From Parabacteroides distasonis (GTDB taxonomy: Bacteria > Bacteroidota > Bacteroidia > Bacteroidales > Tannerellaceae), in the NCBI GenBank assembly GCA_021531775.1, contig JAFBIU010000001.1, forward strand, positions 62,001 through 126,000: a stretch of 64,000 nt of DNA. Direction: 5' to 3'. Positions 1 to 8,640 of the stretch are shown here, one piece after another. Positions within the stretch are counted from its first letter, which is position 1. Each line of letters opens with the position of its first letter. A program made the translations under genes and the position numbers. The notes under the pieces are model-generated. The model was not told the DNA's origin. It ran no database searches and saw only the letters and a list, made by a program, of their open reading frames with translations.

Positions 1-716
1 TAAACCGAGTTATCAACAAGCCATTGATAACCGGTTCCGCGACTTCCTTGCGGGTAGTAGCCGTGAGTGATCTCCATGTAGGCTATGCAACCGACAAGGC
101 GAAGTTGGCCCGCTATGTGGAGCTGATCAACCGGCAACAGCCCGATCTGATCCTGATCGGAGGAGATCTGATCGACCATGATGTGGTTCCGGTCGTGGAG
201 CAACGGATGGAGGAGGAGTTGAATCGTCTGCAGGCACCCCTGGGCATCTATGCTGTTCCCGGCAATCATGAATACATCAGCGGATTGCGCCCCTGTCTCG
301 ATTTCTTCCGTAAAACCCCCCTTGTGCTGTTGCGTGATTCGGTGGTGACACTCCCGAATGGCTTGCAGATCGTCGGACGTGACGATCGTCATCATCGTCG
401 TCGGAAAGCCTTGTCGGAGTTGGCCATCCAACTGGATCCGGCTCGTCCGGCGATCCTGCTGGATCATCAGCCCTACGAATTGGCCGAGACAGCAGAGGCT
501 GGCATCGATCTGCAGTTCAGCGGACATACCCATCGGGGACAGGTGTGGCCCTTGAATTGGCTGACCGATTACCTGTTTGAAGTGAGTCATGGAGCCAAAG
601 AGATGGGACAAACGTTGGTCTATGTCTCTTCCGGCCTCTCCCTGTGGGGACCTCCCTTCCGCATCGGAACCGACAGTGAGCTGGTTGTTTTTCAGTTAAC
701 CTTTTCATCCCGTTAA
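1..716 (+). CDS. Metallophosphoesterase, 5' end outside the window
   Basis: Calcineurin-like metallophosphoesterase that would hydrolyse a phosphoester with a dinuclear metal centre; the substrate is not known. The reading frame is open to the first base of the window, so the start lies upstream and the TTG at 24 is only an internal codon. Visible motifs in order are DLHVG, GGDLID, GNHEY and GHTHRGQ, which is the full metal-binding set of the YkuE/YaeI-like family. Any N-terminal membrane region, as in the next gene, would be off the window. It ends 5 bases before the start of a paralogue, so the two are probably one transcript and arose by tandem duplication. Confidence 0.85.
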   Translation, partial: NRVINKPLITGSATSLRVVAVSDLHVGYATDKAKLARYVELINRQQPDLILIGGDLIDHDVVPVVEQRMEEELNRLQAPLGIYAVPGNHEYISGLRPCLDFFRKTPLVLLRDSVVTLPNGLQIVGRDDRHHRRRKALSELAIQLDPARPAILLDHQPYELAETAEAGIDLQFSGHTHRGQVWPLNWLTDYLFEVSHGAKEMGQTLVYVSSGLSLWGPPFRIGTDSELVVFQLTFSSR

Positions 717-721
717 TTGTC

Positions 722-1849
722 ATGCGTGTCTTTTTTCAATCCATCATTGCCCAGTTGTTGCTGACCCCCTACATTGCTTGGCGAGGGGGACAGGCATTGC
801 CGGCCGGTCGCGTTTGGCGTTACTCCTTTTGGGGCTGTTTGGGAGCCGAATGGCTACTCTTTTGGATCGGCTACCTGTTTCATAAGGAGTTGCCCGATGC
901 CTGGATGATCTTCATCCTGTCTGTCTGCAACACCTGGTACATTGCCTCCTTGTACATCGCTTTGTCCCTGTTTTGCATCGAACTGCTTTGCTGGATCCAT
1001 CGCAAACGGCCCTGGTTCCCTCGTTGGATCACGACCCACGAGCAACCGTTGCGTCGTTGGCTCTTTGTCCTGATTGGGGTGGCCGATCTGTTCCTGATGA
1101 TAACGGCTTATCAGCGGGTGGCCCATCCGGTTGTGCGTCACCTGACGGTGGAGATCCCTAAACGGACCAGCTTGCCGGGGGATAGCCTGCGGATTGTGAT
1201 GATGAGCGACCTGCATATCGGGGAGATGATTGGTAAAGAGCAGGTACAACGGTATGTGGAATTAAGCAATGCTCAGCATCCGGATTTGGTTGTACTGGTG
1301 GGCGACATCATGGACTATGAGTCCCGTTTTGCGGAAAAGGCACACATCGAGGAGGATCTGCAACAGTTGCAATCCCGCTATGGTACCTATATCGTCTTGG
1401 GCAATCACGAGTATCGGGCCAACCGGTTTGCCAAACTCAGATGGCTACGTCGGGTAGGCACGCTCCTGGTCGATTCGGTGGCAATGCCCGATTCCGCCTT
1501 TTACCTCATCGGTCGGGATGATCTGGTAAATAAACGTCGGGCTCCTTTACAGGCCTTGGTGCACGATCTGGATCGTTCGAAGCCTTGGATCGTGTTGGAT
1601 CATCAGCCCTTGTCGCTCAATGAATCCGCCATGAATGGAGTCGATCTGGCTTTGCATGGCCATACGCATGGGGGACAAATCTGGCCCAACTCCTGGGCCA
1701 TTCGTTTGGCCTTTGAGTGTCCGTACGGCCCGTATGAAAAAGGTCCCACCCACTTCTACGTCTCTTCCGGCATTGGATGTGCCGGTCCGCCGTATCGTGT
1801 CGGGACCTCTTCGGAATTGGTGGTACTGACGATTCACTTCAGCCACTGA
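722..1849 (+). CDS. Membrane-anchored metallophosphoesterase
   Basis: Second calcineurin-like phosphoesterase, 375 residues. The first 140 residues hold about three to four hydrophobic helices (around 30-55, 60-90 and 108-130), which should anchor it in the inner membrane. The catalytic domain starts near residue 155 and has SDLHIG, GDIMDYE, GNHEYR, LDHQP and GHTHGGQ, so the metal site looks intact. By analogy with YkuE-type proteins it may act on a phospholipid or lipid-phosphate head group at the membrane, but this is inference. The ATG follows the stop of the upstream paralogue by 5 bases. The next gene downstream converges from the other strand only 6 bases away, with no obvious terminator between. 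Confidence 0.87.
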   Translation: MRVFFQSIIAQLLLTPYIAWRGGQALPAGRVWRYSFWGCLGAEWLLFWIGYLFHKELPDAWMIFILSVCNTWYIASLYIALSLFCIELLCWIHRKRPWFPRWITTHEQPLRRWLFVLIGVADLFLMITAYQRVAHPVVRHLTVEIPKRTSLPGDSLRIVMMSDLHIGEMIGKEQVQRYVELSNAQHPDLVVLVGDIMDYESRFAEKAHIEEDLQQLQSRYGTYIVLGNHEYRANRFAKLRWLRRVGTLLVDSVAMPDSAFYLIGRDDLVNKRRAPLQALVHDLDRSKPWIVLDHQPLSLNESAMNGVDLALHGHTHGGQIWPNSWAIRLAFECPYGPYEKGPTHFYVSSGIGCAGPPYRVGTSSELVVLTIHFSH

Positions 1850-1855
1850 CCCCTT

Positions 1856-2965
1856 TTATTTCTTGGTGACAATCACGCGATGTGTCGGTTCCAAGTGGGT
1901 GTTGCGGTAATCGATCTGTTCGACTACCCGTTCGGCCAGCTCCTGGAAGGCACGACCCGTGATGCTGTCGGGATTCAACGCAACCGGTTTCCCGTTGTCG
2001 CCACCCTCGCAAATGCTCTGTACGATGGGGATTTGTCCCAAGAGCGGTACGTTCAGCTCCTCGGCCAACCGTTTGCAGCCCTCCTTGCCAAACAGGTAAT
2101 ACTTGTTGTTCGGCAGTTCGGCTGGTGTAAACCAGGCCATGTTCTCGATCAAGCCCAATACCGGTACATTCACTTTGTCGCCCGTAAACATGCTGATGCC
2201 CTTGCGTGCATCGGCCAAGGCCACCTCTTGGGGGGTGCTGACCACCACGGCCCCGGTAATGGCCAAGGTCTGTACCAATGTCAAGTGGATGTCGCTGGTG
2301 CCCGGTGGCAGGTCGATGAGGAAATAGTCCAGTTCGCCCCAGTTGGCATCTCCGATCAACTGCTTCAAGGCGTTGCTGGCCATGGCTCCACGCCACAGAA
2401 CGGCATCCTCCTTGTTGACAAAGAAGCCGATGGAGAGCATCTTGACACCATAATTCTCAGCCGGTTCGATCAGTTCGCGTCCTTCGGCTTCGACCATGTA
2501 GGGACGAGCCTCCTCCAAGTTGAACATTTTGGGTTGGGAGGGACCGAAGATGTCAGCATCCAACAAGCCCACCTTGTAGCCCTGCAAAGCCAAGGCAACG
2601 GCTAAGTTGGCGGCTACGGTACTCTTGCCTACGCCTCCCTTACCGGAAGAGACGGCAATGATATTCTTGACGTGGGGCAACAGCTTGTCTGGTTCCGGAC
2701 GAGACAACTGCTTGGCCTTGACGGTAATGTTGCCTTTGATGTTGATCTCCGGACTGACAAAGGTCAGGATGGCCGTCTCCGAAGCCTTCACCACCGAACG
2801 GATAAAGGGATCGTTCGGTTTGTCGAAGAGGAGAGAGAAGGTCACATTCATCCCGTCGATGCGGATGTTGTCTTCCACCATGCCCAACGACACGATGTCC
2901 TTTCCGCTACCGGGATAACGCACGGTTTTCAGTGCGTCCAAGATTAAATTCGGATAGATTTGCAT
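1856..2965 (-). CDS. mrp: Mrp/ApbC family Fe-S cluster carrier ATPase
   Basis: P-loop ATPase of the Mrp/NBP35/ApbC family that delivers Fe-S clusters to target proteins. The N-terminal 90 residues form a MIP18/DUF59 domain, then a deviant Walker A (SSGKGGVGKST) near residues 106-116 and the LLDADIFGPSQ motif. I use the ATG at 2965, giving 369 residues that begin MQIYPNLILDAL, because that is where homology to the family starts; an in-frame ATG exists at 2998. The CxxC pair that binds the bridging cluster in most Mrp proteins is absent: the stretch after ENMAWF reads TPAELPNNKYYLFG, with only single cysteines further on. This may be usual for the phylum, but cluster binding must then differ. 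Confidence 0.92.
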   Translation of the reverse strand: MQIYPNLILDALKTVRYPGSGKDIVSLGMVEDNIRIDGMNVTFSLLFDKPNDPFIRSVVKASETAILTFVSPEINIKGNITVKAKQLSRPEPDKLLPHVKNIIAVSSGKGGVGKSTVAANLAVALALQGYKVGLLDADIFGPSQPKMFNLEEARPYMVEAEGRELIEPAENYGVKMLSIGFFVNKEDAVLWRGAMASNALKQLIGDANWGELDYFLIDLPPGTSDIHLTLVQTLAITGAVVVSTPQEVALADARKGISMFTGDKVNVPVLGLIENMAWFTPAELPNNKYYLFGKEGCKRLAEELNVPLLGQIPIVQSICEGGDNGKPVALNPDSITGRAFQELAERVVEQIDYRNTHLEPTHRVIVTKK

Positions 2966-3046
2966 ATTTCTTCTTATTTGTTCAGCATTCCTAATCAACC
3001 ACTACACGGTCGCTGCAACCGCTTTGCAGTGGGGCGGGATTATACG

Positions 3047-3805
3047 TTATTTACCAGCCGCTAAGGCACTTCGTTTGCTACGGTTGAAACTGCGGTAGGC
3101 ATCATATTCGATCTCGACATCCGGCTCGATCAGTTCCGCTCTTTCCAGACAAACAAAACAGATATACTTAATGTTCAGTCCGCGGTCGAGCCATTGCTGT
3201 TCGTAATAGGTACGGATGGAGAGAATCGAGTCGGCCAGTCCGGAGTGGTACAGATCATCGGTCTGTATGCGCACCGGATACTGGTTGGCCTTGACCATTT
3301 CGCAGGTGTAGGTGAAGAGGAACTGGCTGTCCGTCTTCAGGTGGATGAGTCCCTCTCCATGCAGGATTTCGCGATAGAGCTTCATGAAGCGGGTGGAGGT
3401 GAGCCGTTTGTTGACCTTTTTCATTTGGGGATCGGGGAAGGTGATCCAGATCTCCGATACCTCACCGGGTGCGAAGAAGTGGCTGATCAGTTCGATGCTG
3501 GTGCGCAGGAAGGCCACATTGGTCATGCCTGCCTCCAACGATTCCTTGGCACCACTCCACATACGGGCCCCCTTGATATCGATCCCGATGAAGTTCTTCT
3601 CAGGGAACAGCCGTCCCAGTCCCACGGTATATTCTCCTTTGCCGCAGCCCAACTCCAGGACGATCGGGTGATCGTTGTGGAAGAACTGCTCGTTCCAATG
3701 CCCTTTCATGGCGAATCCTTGCGTTTGCAGGACGGCAAAGGGGTATTGGAATACGTGCGGGTAGCCCGCCATGTCATCAAATTTTGCTAATTTATTCTTT
3801 CCCAT
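3047..3805 (-). CDS. trmB: tRNA (guanine-N7)-methyltransferase
   Basis: TrmB makes m7G46 in the variable loop of tRNAs using S-adenosylmethionine. The 252-residue protein has the SAM-binding motif [13 protein letters not shown] at about 50-62, the [11 protein letters not shown] stretch, and the [13 protein letters not shown] motif typical of the family. Length is slightly above the common 210-240 residues, the extra being at the ends (an N-terminal lead and a basic C-terminal tail). It is transcribed alone: about 80 bases separate it from mrp, and a promoter-like site precedes it. Nothing odd otherwise. Confidence 0.93.
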   Translation of the reverse strand: MGKNKLAKFDDMAGYPHVFQYPFAVLQTQGFAMKGHWNEQFFHNDHPIVLELGCGKGEYTVGLGRLFPEKNFIGIDIKGARMWSGAKESLEAGMTNVAFLRTSIELISHFFAPGEVSEIWITFPDPQMKKVNKRLTSTRFMKLYREILHGEGLIHLKTDSQFLFTYTCEMVKANQYPVRIQTDDLYHSGLADSILSIRTYYEQQWLDRGLNIKYICFVCLERAELIEPDVEIEYDAYRSFNRSKRSALAAGK

Positions 3806-3829
3806 TTTCTATTAGATGTCGCATCCCGA

Positions 3830-3860
3830 CAAAGGTAATTCATTTTCCGGAAATTCAATG
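3830..3860 (-). promoter_or_regulatory. Promoter of trmB
   Basis: On the minus strand TACCTTTG (3837-3830) fits the Bacteroidota -7 consensus TAnnTTTG, and a TTG lies 18 bases upstream of it. The site is 25 bases before the trmB start codon. Confidence 0.6.
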
Positions 3861-4072
3861 CAAGTTATGGTTACGAGTTACGCCCAACTGTCTTGGCTGA
3901 TCGTTCGATTTGTTTAGGCCGAAAAAGCGAAGTCACAGCGAAGGAAGAGCGAAGGCACGACGTCTCTACTGGTGATGGCTGTCGGTCGTAAGTGATGACC
4001 AACTGTCATCATCAGCGATGCCTCCTTCGATAGCCCTTCGAGCCTCCTTCGGGTCAGGAACTACATTTTTTT

Positions 4073-4133
4073 GCGTAACGTTACGCCAGGTGTTACGCCT
4101 GTCGAAAACGTAACAGTATGCGTATCGTTACGC
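4073..4133. repeat. Cluster of GTTACGC / GCGTAAC repeats
   Basis: The 322-base gap between trmB and the AAA ATPase gene holds no gene that I can see. Its right end carries five copies of GTTACGC or its complement within about 60 bases: a perfect 14-base palindrome GCGTAACGTTACGC at 4073-4086, then GTTACGCC near 4092, CGTAAC near 4109 and GTTACGC at 4127-4133, the last overlapping the stop codon of the ATPase gene. It has no T-run in the right place for a terminator of the minus-strand gene. The function is unknown; a protein-binding cluster is one possibility. Confidence 0.6.
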
Positions 4134-5732
4134 TAAAAAAGGAGCGTTCTCGTACTTGAACCCCTCAATGGTCCCTGTCTCGGACGAGAAATTGACGCCT
4201 ATCTGATAGAGTTTGCGAGGATCGGTCAGGTAGGGCTTCGCATAACCCTTGTCTTTAATCTGCTGGAGAGCCTGTTCGGCAGAGCCGTCCAGCTTGAACT
4301 CGAAGATATAGACATAGTCGGGTGTCTCCACAATGCAATCGACCCGACCTTGGCTTTGCTCCTTCTCGATGAAGACAGAATAGATACTGATCATCCGAAG
4401 GACCAGATAGATTGTATATTGGAAATAGCGTTCGCATTCGACGGGATCCCCTTTCCGTTGCATCCGGTAGGTGGTTTCTGCCAATAAAGCAGTCAGCAAC
4501 TTTTCGAGCTTGGCCAAGTCACCCGCTTCCAAAGCATCCGTCATATCCTGAAGCCAGCTGTTTCGCGGGCTGACTGTTTTGAAGTAGCCGGCCGATAGGA
4601 TCGAGATGAACCCATTTTCTACCTCCTTGTTGGGGAAGTCCAACAGGTAGGTATTGCGTCGGGGATTGTAGGCCTTGATCGTCAAGTAACCACTCTGATA
4701 GATCATGGGCAGAGGCTGCTCGACATCGGCCTTGTAATCGACAAACTCCTCAGGACGGTAATATCGTTGTGCCAGTTCGTTGATGTGCTCTTTGGCATGG
4801 TTCAACAACCGTACGAGATAGGTAGGGGTACCCGACTTGAACCAGTAGTCTTCTACGCTCAAATGGCGGAAACAATTCAGGATACTGAATGGATTGAAGA
4901 TATCGGTCATCCGTTTACCAAAATGGTAACCGTCATATCGGTCTTTCAGTACCTGAATGGTTTGTTCTCTATCCAAATTCAATTCGTCAGCTAAAAGTTG
5001 AATGGAATCGCTGAATACAGTCATCAGTTCCTCTTTGGTAATTCCACACAAGGATTCGAACTCTCTTACCATACTGATGTCATCCGGCTGGTTGAATCCG
5101 CTGAAGACACTCACTTGCGAAAATTTGGTGACGCCTGTCAGGAGGACAAACTGCAAGTGGGGGTCAGCACTCTTGAACACGGAATAGAAACCTTTGAGGA
5201 TATTGCGATGTTGCTCTTCCAGCAGCATCTCCTCCCCATTCTGCTGGGTTCTGTAACCTGAATCCAGCACATCGAGGATAGGTTTGTCGTATTCATCGAT
5301 CAGGACTACAGCCCGTCGGCCCGTCTGTTTGTGTGCCTGCTCCAGCACGTAAGCGAAGCGATCCCCGATGTCTGTATAGTGAGTCGTTCTGCCATACATT
5401 TCTTCCCACGTAGTCACGGCACCTTCCATTTTTTCTTCCAGCTTCCCAGCTTGCGTAAAGTCAGTTCCATTGAAGTCAATATGGAATACGGGATATTCCA
5501 GCCACTCCTGTTCCAGTTGCTCGATGGCTAATCCTTTGAAGAGCTCTTTGTGTCCTAAGAAATAGTGTTCGAGGGTGGAGATGAGCAGGCTCTTGCCGAA
5601 CCGTCGGGGGCGGCTCAGGAAGTAGATCTTGCCAGTCGTGACTAACTGGTAGATCAAGTCGGTCTTATCTACATAGACGTAACCATCGTTACGAATCTGG
5701 TCAAAACTCTGGATGCCGATGGGATATTTCAT
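4128..5732 (-). CDS. AAA-ATPase-like protein with PD-(D/E)XK nuclease C-terminus
   Basis: A 534-residue member of the large family that joins an AAA-ATPase-like domain (PF09820 type) to a C-terminal PD-(D/E)XK nuclease-like domain (PF08011 type). Seen directly: Walker A in FLSRPRRFGKSLLIST at about 38-53, Walker B VVLIDEYDKPI near 142, and a nuclease-type GRVDCIVETPDYVYIFEFK near 452-470. Bacteroidota genomes carry many scattered copies; function is unproven, but they behave like mobile or accessory genes. It is monocistronic, with a -7 element and an AAAGGAGA ribosome site upstream, which is unusual since most genes here lack a clear Shine-Dalgarno sequence. The stop codon lies inside a GTTACGC repeat cluster. 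Confidence 0.88.
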   Translation of the reverse strand: MKYPIGIQSFDQIRNDGYVYVDKTDLIYQLVTTGKIYFLSRPRRFGKSLLISTLEHYFLGHKELFKGLAIEQLEQEWLEYPVFHIDFNGTDFTQAGKLEEKMEGAVTTWEEMYGRTTHYTDIGDRFAYVLEQAHKQTGRRAVVLIDEYDKPILDVLDSGYRTQQNGEEMLLEEQHRNILKGFYSVFKSADPHLQFVLLTGVTKFSQVSVFSGFNQPDDISMVREFESLCGITKEELMTVFSDSIQLLADELNLDREQTIQVLKDRYDGYHFGKRMTDIFNPFSILNCFRHLSVEDYWFKSGTPTYLVRLLNHAKEHINELAQRYYRPEEFVDYKADVEQPLPMIYQSGYLTIKAYNPRRNTYLLDFPNKEVENGFISILSAGYFKTVSPRNSWLQDMTDALEAGDLAKLEKLLTALLAETTYRMQRKGDPVECERYFQYTIYLVLRMISIYSVFIEKEQSQGRVDCIVETPDYVYIFEFKLDGSAEQALQQIKDKGYAKPYLTDPRKLYQIGVNFSSETGTIEGFKYENAPFLA

Positions 5733-5765
5733 AGTGCTGTCTCCTTTCTATGCTGATGTATAGGG

Positions 5766-5773
5766 CAAAGATA
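5766..5773 (-). promoter_or_regulatory. -7 element of the AAA-ATPase gene
   Basis: TATCTTTG on the minus strand, 34 bases before the start codon, matches TAnnTTTG. I see no good TTTG at the expected upstream distance. Confidence 0.45.
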
Positions 5774-5889
5774 GTGAATTTTCGGTTTCTATTTTTCCGT
5801 TTCATGGATTATCTGAAGATGGCTATGTAAAGTCCACGGAGTCACCTGTTTGATGTTTCGGAGACGCTTCTAAATCTCTATCACACACT

Positions 5890-5952
5890 GTGTGACGGAT
5901 GTTCAGAACTGTGGAACGGACGTTCAACAGTGTGTGATGTGCGTTCAACAGT
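5890..5952. repeat. Three tandem 21-base imperfect repeats
   Basis: Units 5890-5910, 5911-5931 and 5932-5952, each of the form GTGnnAnG-nnCGTTCAACAGT; the two right-hand units are the closest. They lie in the 470-base AT-rich gap between two AAA ATPase genes (5733-6204), which holds no convincing gene. A minus-strand reading would give a heptapeptide repeat of the LLNVRST type, but that frame has no other sign of being translated. Confidence 0.75.
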
Positions 5953-6016
5953 TTTGAACGAAGATGTAGAAGCCCTCCGAATAACTCTTTCCTGCAGGGT
6001 ACGTAGATTCCTTTCC

Positions 6017-6058
6017 CTATATATAATACAATGTACGCGCGTACATTATTATATATAG
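6017..6058. repeat. 42-base near-perfect inverted repeat
   Basis: A perfect 16-base palindrome ATGTACGCGCGTACAT (6031-6046) is nested inside two 11-base arms, CTATATATAAT (6017-6027) and its exact complement (6048-6058). Three bases on the left and one on the right are unpaired between the two parts. It could form a cruciform or an RNA hairpin, or bind a dimeric protein. Confidence 0.8.
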
Positions 6059-6107
6059 CATACAGAAATGAGTTGGAAAAGAGACAATAGTATTCCCCAA
6101 ATCTCCT

Positions 6108-6176
6108 TATTTTGCACCAAAAAAGTGCAGAATTTGCTGAAAACTGCATCTTTTTCGTGCAAAATTCCTATTTTTG
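6108..6176 (+). promoter_or_regulatory. Promoter region of the AAA_14/DUF4143 gene
   Basis: TATTTTTG at 6169-6176 fits TAnnTTTG and is 29 bases before the chosen start codon. Upstream there is an exact 9-base inverted repeat, ATTTTGCAC (6108-6116) and GTGCAAAAT (6157-6165), whose right arm ends 3 bases before the -7 element, so it could be an operator. Confidence 0.5.
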
Positions 6177-6204
6177 TTCGGTGAATGTCAATCAAGTGCA
6201 GGAT

Positions 6205-7374
6205 ATGGAACAGTTGTATGAGTTTTTCAATCGTAAATTAAAGCGGGTACCGCTGTCATTCGTTCGATACAAATATGAGGAGATCAAATGGCAGGGGAGG
6301 GCATTTGCGTTGGTAGGCCCACGTGGTGTGGGTAAAAGTACGATGTTGCTGCAGTATATTAAACAGCATTTGGATCTTCAGCAAACATTGTATGTTTCGG
6401 CCGATCATCTGTTTTTCAGTGAACATAGTCTGGTCGAATTGGCGGATCGTTTCGTCAAGATGGGTGGTAAGCATCTGTTCATTGATGAGATTCACAAATA
6501 TGCTGGTTGGTCTCGCGAACTCAAGCAGATCTACGATAGTTATGATGAGTTGCAACTGGTTGTTTCCGGGTCGTCCATCTTGGACATCTACCAAGGAATG
6601 GCCGATCTGAGTCGTCGTTTCCCGATGTACTCGATGCAAGGATTGTCGTTCAGAGAGTACCTGGCCCTCTTTCATGAGATTGTTTGTCCTGCCTATCGTT
6701 TGGACGATATCCTTCATCATCGTGTCTCTATTCCGGAACTCGAACATCCGTTGCCCCTGTTTCAGGATTATTTGCGGAACGGATATTATCCCTTTGCACG
6801 TGATGCAGAATATGATATGGAGCTGGTGCAAATCATTACGCAGACGATGGAAAACGACATTCCGCAATATTTGAAATCCAACGTCACGATGGGCCGGAAG
6901 TTGAAAAGTCTGCTGATGGTGGTTTCCCGGAGTGTACCTTTTAAGCCTGTGATGCAGAAGTTGGCCGATGTGACAGGTATCAGCCGTAATGATGTGCCAG
7001 AATTTCTCACCTTCATGGAAAAGGCCGGCATGATTGCCCAACTTCGCGACACGACAGGTGGTATTCGCGGGATCGGGAAGGTGGAGAAGATGTATTTGGA
7101 CAATACGAACCTGATATATGTACTTTCTCCGCAAAGTGCGGATATTGGCAATGTACGGGAAACCTTTTTCATGAATCAGATGCGTGTGAAAAATGAGGTG
7201 GTCAGTTCCCGCATATCTGATTTTGAGATCGACGGCAAAGTGTTTGAAATTGGAGGTAGAAAGAAGGGACAAAAGCAGATCAGTAGTGCAGAAGAGGGCT
7301 ATGTGGTGAAAGATGATATTGAATCGGGCTATGCGAATGTGATACCCTTATGGGCCTTCGGACTGAACTATTGA
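6205..7374 (+). CDS. AAA_14 / DUF4143 family ATPase
   Basis: ATP-binding protein of the AAA_14 plus DUF4143 architecture, 389 residues from the ATG at 6205. An in-frame ATG at 6112 would add 31 residues, but a promoter element lies between the two, so the shorter form is preferred. Walker A VGPRGVGKST is at about 37-46, Walker B HLFIDEIHKY near 93-102, and the arginine-rich YSMQGLSFREYL stretch is typical of the family. The C-terminal half should be the DUF4143 winged-helix/nuclease-like part. These genes are frequent accessory genes in Bacteroidales; role unknown, possibly DNA-related. It is unrelated in sequence to the other AAA gene on its left. Confidence 0.87.
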   Translation: MEQLYEFFNRKLKRVPLSFVRYKYEEIKWQGRAFALVGPRGVGKSTMLLQYIKQHLDLQQTLYVSADHLFFSEHSLVELADRFVKMGGKHLFIDEIHKYAGWSRELKQIYDSYDELQLVVSGSSILDIYQGMADLSRRFPMYSMQGLSFREYLALFHEIVCPAYRLDDILHHRVSIPELEHPLPLFQDYLRNGYYPFARDAEYDMELVQIITQTMENDIPQYLKSNVTMGRKLKSLLMVVSRSVPFKPVMQKLADVTGISRNDVPEFLTFMEKAGMIAQLRDTTGGIRGIGKVEKMYLDNTNLIYVLSPQSADIGNVRETFFMNQMRVKNEVVSSRISDFEIDGKVFEIGGRKKGQKQISSAEEGYVVKDDIESGYANVIPLWAFGLNY

Positions 7375-7493
7375 GCTATCTTTTCGACAGTTCTTCTACC
7401 CTCCTGTCTGCAACCCCTCTAATGGTTAAATAAGCGTAAAGTGTACGCTAATTCATTTTTTATTTGTTCTTTTGCAGAAAAATTGGCGTTTTT

Positions 7494-8372
7494 ATGTCTG
7501 TAAACAAAAAGGTCCGTAAGCTGTCTTTTTTCAACTCCCGAATGACTTCCATTATCAGCATTGCTTTGGTGCTGTTTTTGTTGGGGCTAATCTTATTGAT
7601 GGGCTTGTTAGGAAACAAGTTGTCTGTCTATGTACGCGAGAATATCTCTTTCTCCATCGTCTTGAAGGATAACCAGAAAGAGACGGATGCCAAGCGGATG
7701 CAGCATAACCTGGAGCAGATGCCTTTTATCAAATCCACCGAATATATTTCGAAAGAGCAGGCGGCCAAAGAGCTGGAAGAGGAATTGGGTGAGAACCCCG
7801 AGACCTTCTTGGGCTTCAACCCCTTGAAACCCTCCATCGAGGTGAAACTCCATTCGGAATATACCCATCCCGACAGTCTGGCGATGATTGAGAAGAAGAT
7901 CAAGAGTTATACGTCCGTAGCGGATCTGACCTACCGTCGGGATATGATGGAGCTGGTGCAGTCCAATATGCAGCGGGTCGGTCTGATTCTGTTGGGACTG
8001 GCCGCCATTCTGATGGTGGTTTCGTTTGTACTGATCGGCAATACGATCCGTCTGCTGATCTATTCCAAACGTTTTCTGATTCATACGATGAAACTGGTAG
8101 GAGCGACGGCCGGCTTTATCCGTCGTCCCTTCATGTGGTATAATCTGGTGAGCGGACTGTTGGCCTCTATATTGGCCGTCTTGATGCTGACCGGAGCGTT
8201 GTCCTATTTGCAAGGTGCTTTGCCGGGTTTGGTCGAGATCTTGGATATACGTATTTTGTTGTGTGTGTTCGCCTCTGTCGTACTGTTGGGTATGTTCCTG
8301 TCGGTCGTTGCGACCTATTTTGCAGTGAACCGTTACCTCCGTATGCGGGTGGACGATTTGTACTATATATAA
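7494..8372 (+). CDS. ftsX: Cell division protein FtsX (permease-like)
   Basis: FtsX is the membrane half of the FtsEX complex, which couples ATP hydrolysis at the septum to activation of cell-wall hydrolases. The 292-residue form starting MSVNKKVRKL at 7494 is preferred to an in-frame ATG at 7464. Topology fits the family: one helix near residues 22-42, a large extracytoplasmic loop (about 43-165, with the ISKEQAAKEL stretch), then three helices in the C-terminal half. No ftsE is next to it, which is common in this phylum. It heads the plus-strand run with a DUF3098 gene, uppP, truB, queA and folK. Confidence 0.92.
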   Translation: MSVNKKVRKLSFFNSRMTSIISIALVLFLLGLILLMGLLGNKLSVYVRENISFSIVLKDNQKETDAKRMQHNLEQMPFIKSTEYISKEQAAKELEEELGENPETFLGFNPLKPSIEVKLHSEYTHPDSLAMIEKKIKSYTSVADLTYRRDMMELVQSNMQRVGLILLGLAAILMVVSFVLIGNTIRLLIYSKRFLIHTMKLVGATAGFIRRPFMWYNLVSGLLASILAVLMLTGALSYLQGALPGLVEILDIRILLCVFASVVLLGMFLSVVATYFAVNRYLRMRVDDLYYI

Positions 8373-8400
8373 TATATAATCAATTTAATTTTTAGGTAAG

Positions 8401-8640
8401 ATGGCAAGAAGAGATTTTGCATTCGGTAAAGAGAATTTTCTGCTGATTGCAGTCGCGGTAGTGCTGATTGTGGTAGGTTTTCTGTTGATGAGTGGTGGTG
8501 GATCGAAGGATGGTGTTTCGTTCAATCCGGAGATTTTCAGTGCTCGTCGGATCGTGATCGCCCCATTGGTGACAGTGTTGGGTTTCGTCACGATGATTGT
8601 CGGTATTTTGCGTAATGGTAATAATACGATTTCCAAATGA
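8401..8640 (+). CDS. DUF3098 small membrane protein
   Basis: A 79-residue protein with two predicted membrane helices (about 15-36 and 55-73) and a short loop between them. This is the DUF3098 family, which in Bacteroidota stands between ftsX and uppP. It ends with a stop that overlaps the uppP start (ATGA), so the two are translationally coupled. The function is not known; the fixed position suggests a role in division or in recycling of undecaprenyl carrier. Confidence 0.85.
   Translation: MARRDFAFGKENFLLIAVAVVLIVVGFLLMSGGGSKDGVSFNPEIFSARRIVIAPLVTVLGFVTMIVGILRNGNNTISK

Noticed and set aside
5823-6149. Minus-strand frame of 108 codons with a heptapeptide repeat
   Set aside because: The repeat is explained by the 21-base DNA repeat, the frame crosses the 42-base inverted repeat and the promoter of the opposite gene, and the rest has no protein-like pattern.
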